A stretch of 34,985 nucleotides of DNA from an uncultured bacterium. GTDB taxonomy: Bacteria; Patescibacteriota; Minisyncoccia; Phycocordibacterales; UBA9973. The notes beneath the pieces were generated by a model. It was not told the DNA's origin. It made no database searches and was given only the letters and a program-made list of their open reading frames with translations. Position 1 is the stretch's first letter. Each line of letters begins with the position of its first letter. Location of the stretch: the NCBI GenBank assembly GCA_903929735.1, contig CAIYVW010000031.1, positions 1 to 34,985 of the forward strand, given 5' to 3'. The position numbers and the translations under genes are program-made. Below are positions 9,346 through 17,540 of this stretch, piece by piece.

Positions 9346-10713
9346 ACAATCTATTTCTACAGACTCCCCCGCTAGAGGTACATGGGTGTGAACACCTAAG
9401 TTATCTTGTAATTTCTGAGCTAAGAACATTGAAGCTTTAGGCTCTCCCATAAGTAAAAATACTTTTTTAACTGTTTTTGCTGTATCTTCAACAAAAGAAA
9501 CTAAATGATCAGAATCTTTATGTCCTGAATAACCACTAATCATTTCAACATTAGCTTTTATATGTATATCTTCACCCATAATACGAATCTTCTTCGCTCC
9601 ATTTTCTATAGAACGACCAAGTGTACCGACTGATTGGTAACCGATAAGAAGTATAGTATTATTTGCATAAGGCAAGTAATTCTTTTCATGATGTAAAATT
9701 CTACCTCCATTACTCATACCACTTCCTGCCATTATAATCTTAGGGTCAGGAGCATGTAGAATAGCTTTTGATTCTTCTGTATCTTCTGTCATTTTAAGTC
9801 CTATAAAATCAAAAACATCATCCCCTCCTTTTATTATTCTAAGGGCTGTTGGATTAAAATATTTCTCATATTTTTCATAAACTGCAGTTAATTTTATAGC
9901 CAAAGGAGAATCCAAGAAAATAGACATGTGGGGAATAATTTTATTCTCTATTAAAGTATCTATTTCGTAAAGTAGCTCCTGTGTACGCTCTAAAGAGAAA
10001 ACAGGAATCATAAGTGTACCTTTTCTATCATAATTCTCTTGGATAATTTGTTGTAATTTTTTCTTTCTTGTATCTCTATCCTCGTGATTTCTATCTCCAT
10101 AACAAGATTCCATAAATAGATAATCTGCATCTGTTATTTTTTCTGTATCTCTTAATAAAGGAGAAGGAGAATTTCCTAGATCTCCAGTAAATACAATTTT
10201 TTTATTATTATAAATAATTTCCAACATACCAGAACCTAATATATGTCCTGAATCTTTAAATGAAAACTGAAAACCATGATCAATATTTAATTTTTGACCA
10301 TATTCAAGAGTATCCCATGAATCTATAGCTTTCTTTATATTTTCTGCTGTATAAATTTCAGCAAGACCGTGTTCCTCATCTCTAGATAGAAAGTGCGCTG
10401 TATCTGCCAACATTATATCTGTTATTTCTTTTGTAGGAATTGTAGAAACTATTCTGCCTTTAAATCCTTCAGAAATAAGCTTAGGTATTCGTCCTATATG
10501 ATCTATATGTCCATGAGTTATAAAAAGAATATCTATGGAAGGTACATCATATGGAAACTTCTCCCAATTCAAATCATCTGCTACTTTTTCTCCTTGTATA
10601 AGACCACAATCAACCAAAAATTTCTTACCATTACCCTCTATTAAAAAATTGGCGCCTGTAACAGTACCAGCACCAGAGCAAAATGTAACCTTTAATTTTT
10701 TATCATTCTCCAT
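9343..10713 (-). CDS. MBL-fold/beta-CASP family RNA-processing hydrolase
   Basis: FITHGHIDHIGRIPKL, GSGMLEI, FTGDLGNSPSPLL, APDPKIIMAGSGMSNGGRILHH, ISGYSGHKDSDHL. Confidence 0.9.
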   Translation of the reverse strand: MENDKKLKVTFCSGAGTVTGANFLIEGNGKKFLVDCGLIQGEKVADDLNWEKFPYDVPSIDILFITHGHIDHIGRIPKLISEGFKGRIVSTIPTKEITDIMLADTAHFLSRDEEHGLAEIYTAENIKKAIDSWDTLEYGQKLNIDHGFQFSFKDSGHILGSGMLEIIYNNKKIVFTGDLGNSPSPLLRDTEKITDADYLFMESCYGDRNHEDRDTRKKKLQQIIQENYDRKGTLMIPVFSLERTQELLYEIDTLIENKIIPHMSIFLDSPLAIKLTAVYEKYEKYFNPTALRIIKGGDDVFDFIGLKMTEDTEESKAILHAPDPKIIMAGSGMSNGGRILHHEKNYLPYANNTILLIGYQSVGTLGRSIENGAKKIRIMGEDIHIKANVEMISGYSGHKDSDHLVSFVEDTAKTVKKVFLLMGEPKASMFLAQKLQDNLGVHTHVPLAGESVEIDC

Positions 10714-10767
10714 TTATTTATTATACACGAAGTACTTTAAAATCGAAACCTAAATAATTTATGAAAA

Positions 10768-10819
10768 TCTCATAGAGGTATAATCTCTGGGGCCAGCTTG
10801 ATGTTGGACCTCTATGAGA
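10768..10819 (+). repeat. Composite element unit 1, module I hairpin
   Basis: 44-nt core ATAGAGGTATAATCTCTGGGGCCAGCTTGATGTTGGACCTCTAT, 41/44 identical to the reverse complement of 15354-15397; closing stem TCTCATAGAGGT/ACCTCTATGAGA. Confidence 0.85.
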
Positions 10820-10829
10820 CGATACACTG

Positions 10830-10942
10830 AAAAACTAAAATAATATCATAAAAAGGGTTTGCGCAAGGCTGTCGAGCCGAGCAATAAGGAAAATTTCAGC
10901 AGAAATTTATCCGGACCTTTTTATGATATTATTTTAGTTTTT
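10830..10942 (+). repeat. Composite element unit 1, module II long-stem hairpin
   Basis: 27-bp perfect stem (10830-10856 / 10916-10942) capped by a 59-nt structured core, about 53/59 identical to the core at 15240-15324 on the minus strand. Confidence 0.85.
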
Positions 10943-10956
10943 ATTTAATCCCTAAA

Positions 10957-11145
10957 AAACAAAAAATCCTTTCAAATAAATGAAAGAATCGCTTGTTAGG
11001 ACTATCCGAAAGATATTACCATAGCATAACGCTACGTGGGACAAAGGATGAAACAGATTTGTTAACATAATTTGTATACAGCACTATTCCAAAACTCTAT
11101 ATCCCCTAAAAAATTGTTCTAGGTAATAAAATTCAAATAACCCTA
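10957..11145 (-). ncRNA. Candidate 6S-like regulatory RNA (about 188 nt)
   Basis: Promoter TTGCAT-16-TATACT at 11178-11151 (minus), start predicted near 11145, terminator hairpin 10966-10989 with U-run. 5'/3' ends pair: UAGGGUUAUUUGAA (11145-11132) with UUCGGAUAGUCCUA (11010-10997), 14 bp including G-U pairs that form only on this strand, then UAUUACC-type 7-bp helix (11122-11128/11014-11020), a bubble with a small 3'-side hairpin, and an apical stem. Confidence 0.5.
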
Positions 11146-11150
11146 CTTAA

Positions 11151-11178
11151 AGTATACTCAGGTAACAGATCTATGCAA
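11151..11178 (-). promoter_or_regulatory. Promoter of candidate ncRNA
   Basis: Minus strand TTGCAT (11173-11178), 16-nt spacer, TATACT (11151-11156). Confidence 0.55.
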
Positions 11179-11232
11179 GTAAAATTGCCAATAAAGCACA
11201 ACTTTGACAGTGTTTCAATAAAAGGACTTAAT

Positions 11233-11877
11233 TTATATTGAAAAATCTTCTAATTTTTCCAAATATTTTTCAATTGAATTATTATTAATATTTTCTGATT
11301 TAATATTTGAATGAGAAAATATTTGTTTTTCTATTAATAATAAATTTTCCATAAAAACAGAACGTTCATCTTCTCCAAAAGCATGCGGATGATTCTTGTA
11401 TCTCTCCTTAGCTTCAAGACTTCTTTCTTCTGCAGAAACAACACCAAAAGGTGTCACTCTATTATCTGCATAGATACATATTTTTTTAACAAAATCATCT
11501 CCTATTGCTAGTTTTTCAATATTTTTTGGATCGATACTATCAATAATTTCAATAATATTAGAAGATAGACCTATTTCTTTAGATATCTCTTTACTTGCTT
11601 TGTGTTCATTATGACCATATTTAATAATAAAACTATCTTTAACTTTTTGCCAATAGTCTATATCCTCTGGTTCATTATGTTTCGGAAAATAGTTAAGATT
11701 AAATTTTATAATATTACCCATATCATGAAAAAGACAAGATAAAATTAAACTTTCCTTATCTAATTTAAAATCTAATGAATCAGATATCTGCATAGCAACA
11801 GCCGCAACTCTCATTTGATGCTCTGCTAAATTAGGCATTATATTATATTCTTTATATATTTCCTTTATTTTTTTCAT
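11233..11877 (-). CDS. HD-domain phosphohydrolase-like protein
   Basis: LAEHQMRVAAVAMQISDSL...LILSCLFHDMGNIIKFN: H...HD motif order. Confidence 0.75.
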   Translation of the reverse strand: MKKIKEIYKEYNIMPNLAEHQMRVAAVAMQISDSLDFKLDKESLILSCLFHDMGNIIKFNLNYFPKHNEPEDIDYWQKVKDSFIIKYGHNEHKASKEISKEIGLSSNIIEIIDSIDPKNIEKLAIGDDFVKKICIYADNRVTPFGVVSAEERSLEAKERYKNHPHAFGEDERSVFMENLLLIEKQIFSHSNIKSENINNNSIEKYLEKLEDFSI

Positions 11878-11885
11878 AAATTAAC

Positions 11886-11917
11886 AATACAAAATCCCCT
11901 TAAGGGGATTTTGTATT
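11886..11917. terminator. Perfect 32-nt palindromic terminator
   Basis: AATACAAAATCCCCTT/AAGGGGATTTTGTATT between ndk and the HD gene. Confidence 0.85.
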
Positions 11918-11925
11918 AAAAAATA

Positions 11926-12399
11926 CTATTTTTTATGTTCTGCGTAAATGAAATCTGTATCTATTTTACTATAAATAAACAATTCTGATTCATCAAAGAA
12001 ACGACTTACTTCTATTTCTCCATTTTCTACAGTATCGGAAGCATGAACAATATTTGATTGAGTTGAAAGAGAAAAATCTCCACGTATTGTCCCAGCTGTT
12101 GCCTCCCATGCTTTTGTTGGACCTACAAGTAGACGTAAAGCTGAAACAGAATTAATACCTTCAACTGCCATAACAATAACAGGTGATGATTTCATAAAAT
12201 CTCTAATACCAGGGAAAAATGGTTTATCTTTTATATGAGCATAGTGTTCTTCTAAAATAGCATCACCAATACTCATCATTTTCATTCCAATTATTTTAAG
12301 TCCCTTTCTTTCTATTCGACTTATTATCTCACCTATCAAATTACGTTGTACTGCATCAGGCTTTATTATAATCAATGTTTTTTCTTGTTTTGGTTCCAT
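11926..12399 (-). CDS. ndk: Nucleoside diphosphate kinase
   Basis: EKTLIIIKPDAVQRNLIGEIISRIERKGLKI, GPTKAWEATAGTIRGDF, NIVHASDT active-site motif. Confidence 0.95.
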   Translation of the reverse strand: MEPKQEKTLIIIKPDAVQRNLIGEIISRIERKGLKIIGMKMMSIGDAILEEHYAHIKDKPFFPGIRDFMKSSPVIVMAVEGINSVSALRLLVGPTKAWEATAGTIRGDFSLSTQSNIVHASDTVENGEIEVSRFFDESELFIYSKIDTDFIYAEHKK

Positions 12400-12468
12400 A
12401 ATTTTAAATTAAACTATTAAATAATAAGGCAATTGTACCAGAAAAAACCCTATAAAACAAATGAAATA

Positions 12469-15201
12469 TTAAATACTTCTATATTTATCCATTATTTCTT
12501 CTTCTATTTCTTCTCGAGTTCTACCGTATTTTAGATACGATAATTCTTTAATTTTATCTACTATTTCAGCATTTCCCTTAGGTGTCATACTAAAGTGAGA
12601 TGTCATACTAAAAGGTTTTGTAGGAGTTCCATTTACAAGCATACTTACATAAGAATTAAAATTATCTAACTTCATAATATCTTGAGCTGTGAATGTGGGT
12701 TTAAACTTCTGCTCTACAAAGTTAGCATCTTCTGTACTTATACGATAGATAGCCATTGATCCAACGTTTCCGAAAACAGCATTCTTAATATTTTCTTCAA
12801 GTTGAGATATATATTGATGAGCGATGGTCAGAGATAAACGATATTTACGAGCTTCAGAAAGGATAGATGCTATAGAATCTGTTGTGACATTCTGGAATTC
12901 ATCTATATATAAATAAAAGTCATTCATTTTTTGACCATACATATCTACACGTGAAAGTGCTGCCATCTGTATTTTACCTACAAGAAGAAGACCTATAAGA
13001 TTTGCATTCATTTCACCTAATCTACCTTTTGAAAGATTTACTAAAAGTATTTTCTTATTATCCATTATTTCTCTGAAATTAAAAGCAGATCTTTCTTGAA
13101 GAACAACTGGACGCATAATGTCGTTCGAGATAAAATTATCAAACTTTGAAGTAATATAAGGTACGAAGTTTGCTATAGATTGATCTCCTGTTGTCTTCTC
13201 TGCATTTACCCAGAATTCTTTAATAATTGGATTTCTACATTTAGCACAAAGTGAATCTCTATACTCTTTGTTGCCTAAAATTCTAGTTATTTCTATAAGA
13301 GTTGCGTGATTCTCTGGATCATCCATAGCTAAAAATGCTGAATTTTTAAAATATTGTTCAAACATAGGACCCATTGATTCTTTAGTAAAAAGTTTATTAA
13401 AGATACTCATAAGTTCATTCACTACGAAAGTCTTTTGTTCTGGATAACGTGGATCATACTCAAGCATATTAAGACCCATAGGACGAGCTGTATAAGCAGG
13501 ATCAAAGTATATAACGTCATCAATACGTTCTTTAGGAACATAACTTAATATATCTTGTATATCACTACCATGTGGATCAATAAAGCAACAACCATCTCCA
13601 TTCTTAATATCCTGAGCTATCATATTCTTTAGAATAGTAGTCTTACCAGTTCCTGTTTGACCTATCACATACATATGGCGCATTCGATCTTCACGAGACA
13701 TATGGATTTCTGTATCCTTACCTCTATAACTATTTATACCAAGTGTAATACCTTCATTACCCATTTCCATTGGTGCTGGAGCGATACCCGCTTTTGCTTG
13801 TTTAAGTTGAGAAGAAACAACTCCATAAGGAAAATGAAAAATGGTAGCAAGTTCTTTTAAATTTAGAGGCATAGAATATGAGTCAGAGAACATTCGATAA
13901 GAAAAGTCATGCACAAGATTAGTTAATTCCAAGCCTTTTGGATGATGAAAATTAAAACCATTTCTATCTGATTCAGTGAATTGATTAAAAGAAGACTCTA
14001 TCTCAGAAAGTATTTGTTTAGAACGAGCTTCTGTTTCAGCTGAGGCTACAATACGAATATTCGTAGCCATTATCGTACTTTTAAGTTTCTCTCCTATGTT
14101 TTCTATGGCTTTATCATTTATCTTTTTTTCTTCTTTATTTTTAGATGCTCCAAATAATAATTCAGATGCTAAATTTTTAAATTCTTTAGTAATCTGACGA
14201 GTCATACTAGAAGCAGTACGAACAGACATACCACTTTTAACATCAGCAAGAATAATATGAAACTTTCTAATAATATCATCGTCTTCAGGACAAATTGAAA
14301 ATTGAATAGAAGCACCTTCACCATGCTTTTTTAATTTAGTTAAAACATTTAAAATTACATTTAAAGGATCATAATCTATCGCATCATAAAGTTTGATAGG
14401 ATAAACTTCATGATGAGCTAATGTAGCATAAGAAGCTGAGATTGAAGCATTCTCAGAAAAAATATTATAATCATCTGGAACTTCTACAACTTTTGCATCT
14501 AAATGAACAGCAAGTAACTGCTTCTCAAATAATTCTGCCTTATGAGAAGGAACCGCCACATAAAAAATAAAACTATCTGTCCCCTCTGATATAGCAATCT
14601 CTAAAGTGAAATGATTTCGATTATAGTTTTCCCTACCATCGCCAACAGAATGCATACCAGCATAGAATTGTTCCATGGCTCCAAGTAATTCTTTTAATCC
14701 TTTTTTCTCATTTTCATGATCTGCGGCATCGGGAAGAGTTATCTCAAAGAGTTTCATGTCTAAAGATTTGAAAAGTGGTGTACCTTCTTTTAATCCAGGA
14801 ACTTGGTGTGTGCTATATAAATATTGAACAAGAAAACGATGAAAATCATCATCTATATGAGGATTATTCATACTTACTATTACTGACAAAGCATTTGAAA
14901 TACCTTTATCTAATAGAATACCTAGCATTTCTTCCATTTTACTATCATGAGATTCTGGATGTAATCTTAAAACTAAATTTTCTATTTCCTTCTTATTTAT
15001 AACTGCCGCCTTATGCATAACATCTTCTGGTTCATATTTTCTATACTCAGAAATTAAATTATGAGCAATTTCTTCTTTACTGACTTCTCTTCCTTGCTCA
15101 GCTAATGCTTTCTCTTTTTCTGCTATATGAGCACGCAAAAATTCAAGCTCCTCTTGTGGACTTTTAAATTTAGGAGCATTATTCAAATTAAATCCTTCCA
15201 T
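12469..15201 (-). CDS. TraG/VirB4-like conjugation/T4SS-type ATPase
   Basis: Walker A GQTGTGKTTILKNMI, FIDPHGSD, Walker B FYLYIDEFQNVTT, TIAHQYISQL. Confidence 0.85.
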   Translation of the reverse strand: MEGFNLNNAPKFKSPQEELEFLRAHIAEKEKALAEQGREVSKEEIAHNLISEYRKYEPEDVMHKAAVINKKEIENLVLRLHPESHDSKMEEMLGILLDKGISNALSVIVSMNNPHIDDDFHRFLVQYLYSTHQVPGLKEGTPLFKSLDMKLFEITLPDAADHENEKKGLKELLGAMEQFYAGMHSVGDGRENYNRNHFTLEIAISEGTDSFIFYVAVPSHKAELFEKQLLAVHLDAKVVEVPDDYNIFSENASISASYATLAHHEVYPIKLYDAIDYDPLNVILNVLTKLKKHGEGASIQFSICPEDDDIIRKFHIILADVKSGMSVRTASSMTRQITKEFKNLASELLFGASKNKEEKKINDKAIENIGEKLKSTIMATNIRIVASAETEARSKQILSEIESSFNQFTESDRNGFNFHHPKGLELTNLVHDFSYRMFSDSYSMPLNLKELATIFHFPYGVVSSQLKQAKAGIAPAPMEMGNEGITLGINSYRGKDTEIHMSREDRMRHMYVIGQTGTGKTTILKNMIAQDIKNGDGCCFIDPHGSDIQDILSYVPKERIDDVIYFDPAYTARPMGLNMLEYDPRYPEQKTFVVNELMSIFNKLFTKESMGPMFEQYFKNSAFLAMDDPENHATLIEITRILGNKEYRDSLCAKCRNPIIKEFWVNAEKTTGDQSIANFVPYITSKFDNFISNDIMRPVVLQERSAFNFREIMDNKKILLVNLSKGRLGEMNANLIGLLLVGKIQMAALSRVDMYGQKMNDFYLYIDEFQNVTTDSIASILSEARKYRLSLTIAHQYISQLEENIKNAVFGNVGSMAIYRISTEDANFVEQKFKPTFTAQDIMKLDNFNSYVSMLVNGTPTKPFSMTSHFSMTPKGNAEIVDKIKELSYLKYGRTREEIEEEIMDKYRSI

Positions 15202-15209
15202 ATGAAAAT

Positions 15210-15215
15210 ATTATA
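15210..15215 (-). promoter_or_regulatory. -10 box (TATAAT) of the TraG-like gene, possibly leaderless
   Basis: TATAAT ends 8 nt upstream of the ATG at 15201, immediately after repeat unit 2. Confidence 0.45.
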
Positions 15216-15223
15216 TCACAATA

Positions 15224-15340
15224 AAAAATTCCCAAATAGCTCTTCTCAGAGGGTACGGATAATTTTCTGCTGAAAATTTCCTCATTGCTCGGCTCGACAG
15301 CCTTGCGCAGCCCCTCTAATAAGACTATTTGGGAATTTTT
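15224..15340 (-). repeat. Composite element unit 2, module II long-stem hairpin
   Basis: 16-bp stem AAAAATTCCCAAATAG/CTATTTGGGAATTTTT plus an inner imperfect stem; core (minus) TGCGCAAGGCTGTCGAGCCGAGCAATGAGGAAATTTTCAGCAGAAAATTATCCG matches unit 1. Confidence 0.85.
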
Positions 15341-15353
15341 ATTTGCAAACAAA

Positions 15354-15397
15354 ATAGAGGTCCAACATCAAGCTGGCTCCAGAGGTTGTACCTCTAT
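15354..15397 (-). repeat. Composite element unit 2, module I hairpin
   Basis: Minus-strand ATAGAGGTACAACCTCTGGAGCCAGCTTGATGTTGGACCTCTAT, same 44-nt length as unit 1. Confidence 0.85.
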
Positions 15398-15409
15398 CTA
15401 TTTCTTAAT

Positions 15410-16177
15410 CTAAATCTTCGTTATAATTTCTGCCTCTCCTTCAGTAATAAGTATTGTATGTTCAAAATGTGCAGAGCGAGAGCCATCAGAAGTTTTTATA
15501 GTCCAATTGTCATTAGCACTTATTATCGAAGCTTTACCAATATTTAACATTGGTTCAATAGCTATTATCATTCCTGGTATTAATTTCTGACCCTTTCCAG
15601 CTTTACCAAAATTAGGAACATAAGGATCTTCATGAATTTTAACTCCTACTCCATGGCCTGCTAATTCTCTAACAATTCCATATTTCTTTCCAGCAAATGA
15701 TTCTATAGCATGTCCTATATCACCAACAGTAGCACCCCCTTGAGCAGCCCAAATACCTATTTCTAGAGCTTTTTTTGTGTCATCTAGTAACTTCTGGTCT
15801 ACTTTAGAAATTACTCCCACAGGAACAGTTACAGCATGATCAGTAAATAACCCTTTGTATTTAAGTCCTAAATCAAGAGATACAATATCTCCTTCTTTTA
15901 AAATTTTAGTTTTAAGAGGTATACCATGTACTATTTCATTATTAACTGAAATACAAATTGTAGCAGGAAAAGCTTTCGGTGCTCCTACCGGTTTATAATT
16001 CAAAAATGCAGGAATACATCCCTCTTCTTTTATTAAATCATATGCATACTTATCAAGATCGTAAGTGGAAATTCCAGGCTCAACTTTTTTAGCAACTTTT
16101 GCTAGAACTTTTGCCAATATTTTACCTCCTTCTTTGATAGTTTTTATTTGTTCTGGTGTTTTTATTATAATAGCCAT
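15410..16177 (-). CDS. map: Type I methionine aminopeptidase
   Basis: CISVNNEIVHGIP, GDIVSLDLGLKYKGLFTDHAVT, ELAGHGVGVKIHEDPYVPNFG, IAIEPML, FEHTILITEGEAEIIT. Confidence 0.95.
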   Translation of the reverse strand: MAIIIKTPEQIKTIKEGGKILAKVLAKVAKKVEPGISTYDLDKYAYDLIKEEGCIPAFLNYKPVGAPKAFPATICISVNNEIVHGIPLKTKILKEGDIVSLDLGLKYKGLFTDHAVTVPVGVISKVDQKLLDDTKKALEIGIWAAQGGATVGDIGHAIESFAGKKYGIVRELAGHGVGVKIHEDPYVPNFGKAGKGQKLIPGMIIAIEPMLNIGKASIISANDNWTIKTSDGSRSAHFEHTILITEGEAEIITKI

Positions 16178-16187
16178 ATATAAAATA

Positions 16188-16874
16188 TTATTTAATTGTT
16201 GTACCTATGAACGAATTTCCATTAAGATAATTTTCTAAGTCTGAAAGATTACTTCCAGACATAAAAGCAACTTCCATTCCTTCTTTTTCTGCTAATTCTG
16301 AAGCTATAGGATCAAAAGGAGTATTTAATCCTGGTGTCCACTTTGAAGATATAAAAGATCTATATTTAGACCAACTAATATTTTCAAATTTAATAGCATT
16401 TGGATTAATTTTTGGATCACTATCGTAAACATAATCTATATTAGAAATATTTATTATCTTTTTAGCATTTAATTCTTTAGCTACAAGCACAGCATCAGTA
16501 TCAGTAGAGCATCCAGGTCTCCATCCTGCTCCTATAATTATATCTCCATTAAAATCTTCTATAGTGTGAGGGTCAGTAACGATCTGATTATATGCACTAT
16601 TTCCAAATGATAGTCGAACAAATTCTGCATTTAAGCGAGTAGTATAAATACCCATCCAATCTAATTCTTCACTAGTAGCTTCTATACAATTCTTTAATGC
16701 TTCTATATAGCGTCTACAGGTCTTACCTCCTCCTACAATAATTACAAATTTTTTATCTTTTTTGATCCAGTTTAAAATAATATCTCTGAAAGCAGTAACA
16801 AATTCAAAATTTGGCATGTCAGGAACAACGATAGCTCCTCCTAGTGATATAATTATTGTTTCTTTTTCTTTCAT
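16188..16874 (-). CDS. pyrH: UMP kinase, archaeal-type amino-acid-kinase fold
   Basis: IIISLGGAIVVPD, FVIIVGGGKTCRRYI, IIGAGWRPGCSTDTDAVLVAKEL, NISNIDYVYDSDPK. Confidence 0.85.
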   Translation of the reverse strand: MKEKETIIISLGGAIVVPDMPNFEFVTAFRDIILNWIKKDKKFVIIVGGGKTCRRYIEALKNCIEATSEELDWMGIYTTRLNAEFVRLSFGNSAYNQIVTDPHTIEDFNGDIIIGAGWRPGCSTDTDAVLVAKELNAKKIINISNIDYVYDSDPKINPNAIKFENISWSKYRSFISSKWTPGLNTPFDPIASELAEKEGMEVAFMSGSNLSDLENYLNGNSFIGTTIK

Positions 16875-16875
16875 T

Positions 16876-17478
16876 TTATAATAATGATTTAATTTTATTA
16901 ATAATATCTAATTGAATCGTTTCTATATCTCCTTCGCCATCAATTGCAATATAAATATAACCTGGCTGATTTTTTAAATATTCTATCGCTGGAGAAACAT
17001 CTTTATCATACCAATCCAGTCTTACTTCCTTATTTTCTTCTGTATCATCCTCTCTTCCCCTGCTTATCATTCTTTTCTTAGATGTTTCTCTAGTAACAAT
17101 AAAATCCAAAATTATAACATCGTCTCTGTTGAAAAACTTCAAAGCTCCATCAACAACAACAGCCTCTTCTTCTCTTCTAGGGTAACCATCAATAAAAAGA
17201 TGATCATCTGGTCCTAGATTATTTAAGAAAGCATTACCCCAAAGTGAAATAGTAAGGAATAGGGGCTGAAGCATTCCTTTATCTGTTATACTCTTAGATA
17301 GATTACTAGCATAACTACCTTTATTAAAAAGTTCTCTAAAACCATCTCCAGTAGAGAAAGAAAATTGCTTTCTATTTGAGTCTTCTTTACTTAAAAAATC
17401 TCTCAATAATTTAAGCTGAGTTCCCTTACCGCAACCAGATCTACCAAAAAAAATAAATGTTTGCTTTTTGTTTATCAT
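16876..17478 (-). CDS. adk: Adenylate kinase-like nucleoside monophosphate kinase
   Basis: FFGRSGCGKGTQLKLL P-loop, FSTGDGFRE, FIDGYPRREEEA, position after secY. Confidence 0.85.
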   Translation of the reverse strand: MINKKQTFIFFGRSGCGKGTQLKLLRDFLSKEDSNRKQFSFSTGDGFRELFNKGSYASNLSKSITDKGMLQPLFLTISLWGNAFLNNLGPDDHLFIDGYPRREEEAVVVDGALKFFNRDDVIILDFIVTRETSKKRMISRGREDDTEENKEVRLDWYDKDVSPAIEYLKNQPGYIYIAIDGEGDIETIQLDIINKIKSLL

Positions 17479-17514
17479 ATAGTTTCATTATATACTAAAT
17501 TATTTAAACATAAA

Positions 17515-17540
17515 AAAAGACCCAAATGATTAGGTCTTTT
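17515..17540 (-). terminator. Intrinsic terminator after secY
   Basis: AAAAGACC...GGTCTTTT stem with T-tract on the minus strand, overlapping the secY stop. Confidence 0.7.

Noticed and set aside
10393-10753. Two plus-strand ORFs opposite the start of the beta-CASP gene
   Set aside because: Antisense to a strong CDS, no recognisable motif.
10785-10800. Shared GGGGCCAG between module I and element E
   Set aside because: 8-mer only; surrounding structure and alignment differ, so common origin is not supported.
10768-10942. Retron msr-msd or integron attC interpretation of the composite element
   Set aside because: No reverse transcriptase or integrase gene in the window and no recognisable attC end boxes.
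10714-11232. tmRNA, RNase P RNA or SRP RNA in the long intergenic region
   Set aside because: No tag-peptide/TpsiC-like end, no GAGGAAAGUCC-type RNase P signature and no SRP GGAAGNAGC apex seen.
15298-15308. Shared AGCCTTGC between module II and the REP core
   Set aside because: Too short to claim relationship; noted only as a possible recognition tetramer/octamer to test.
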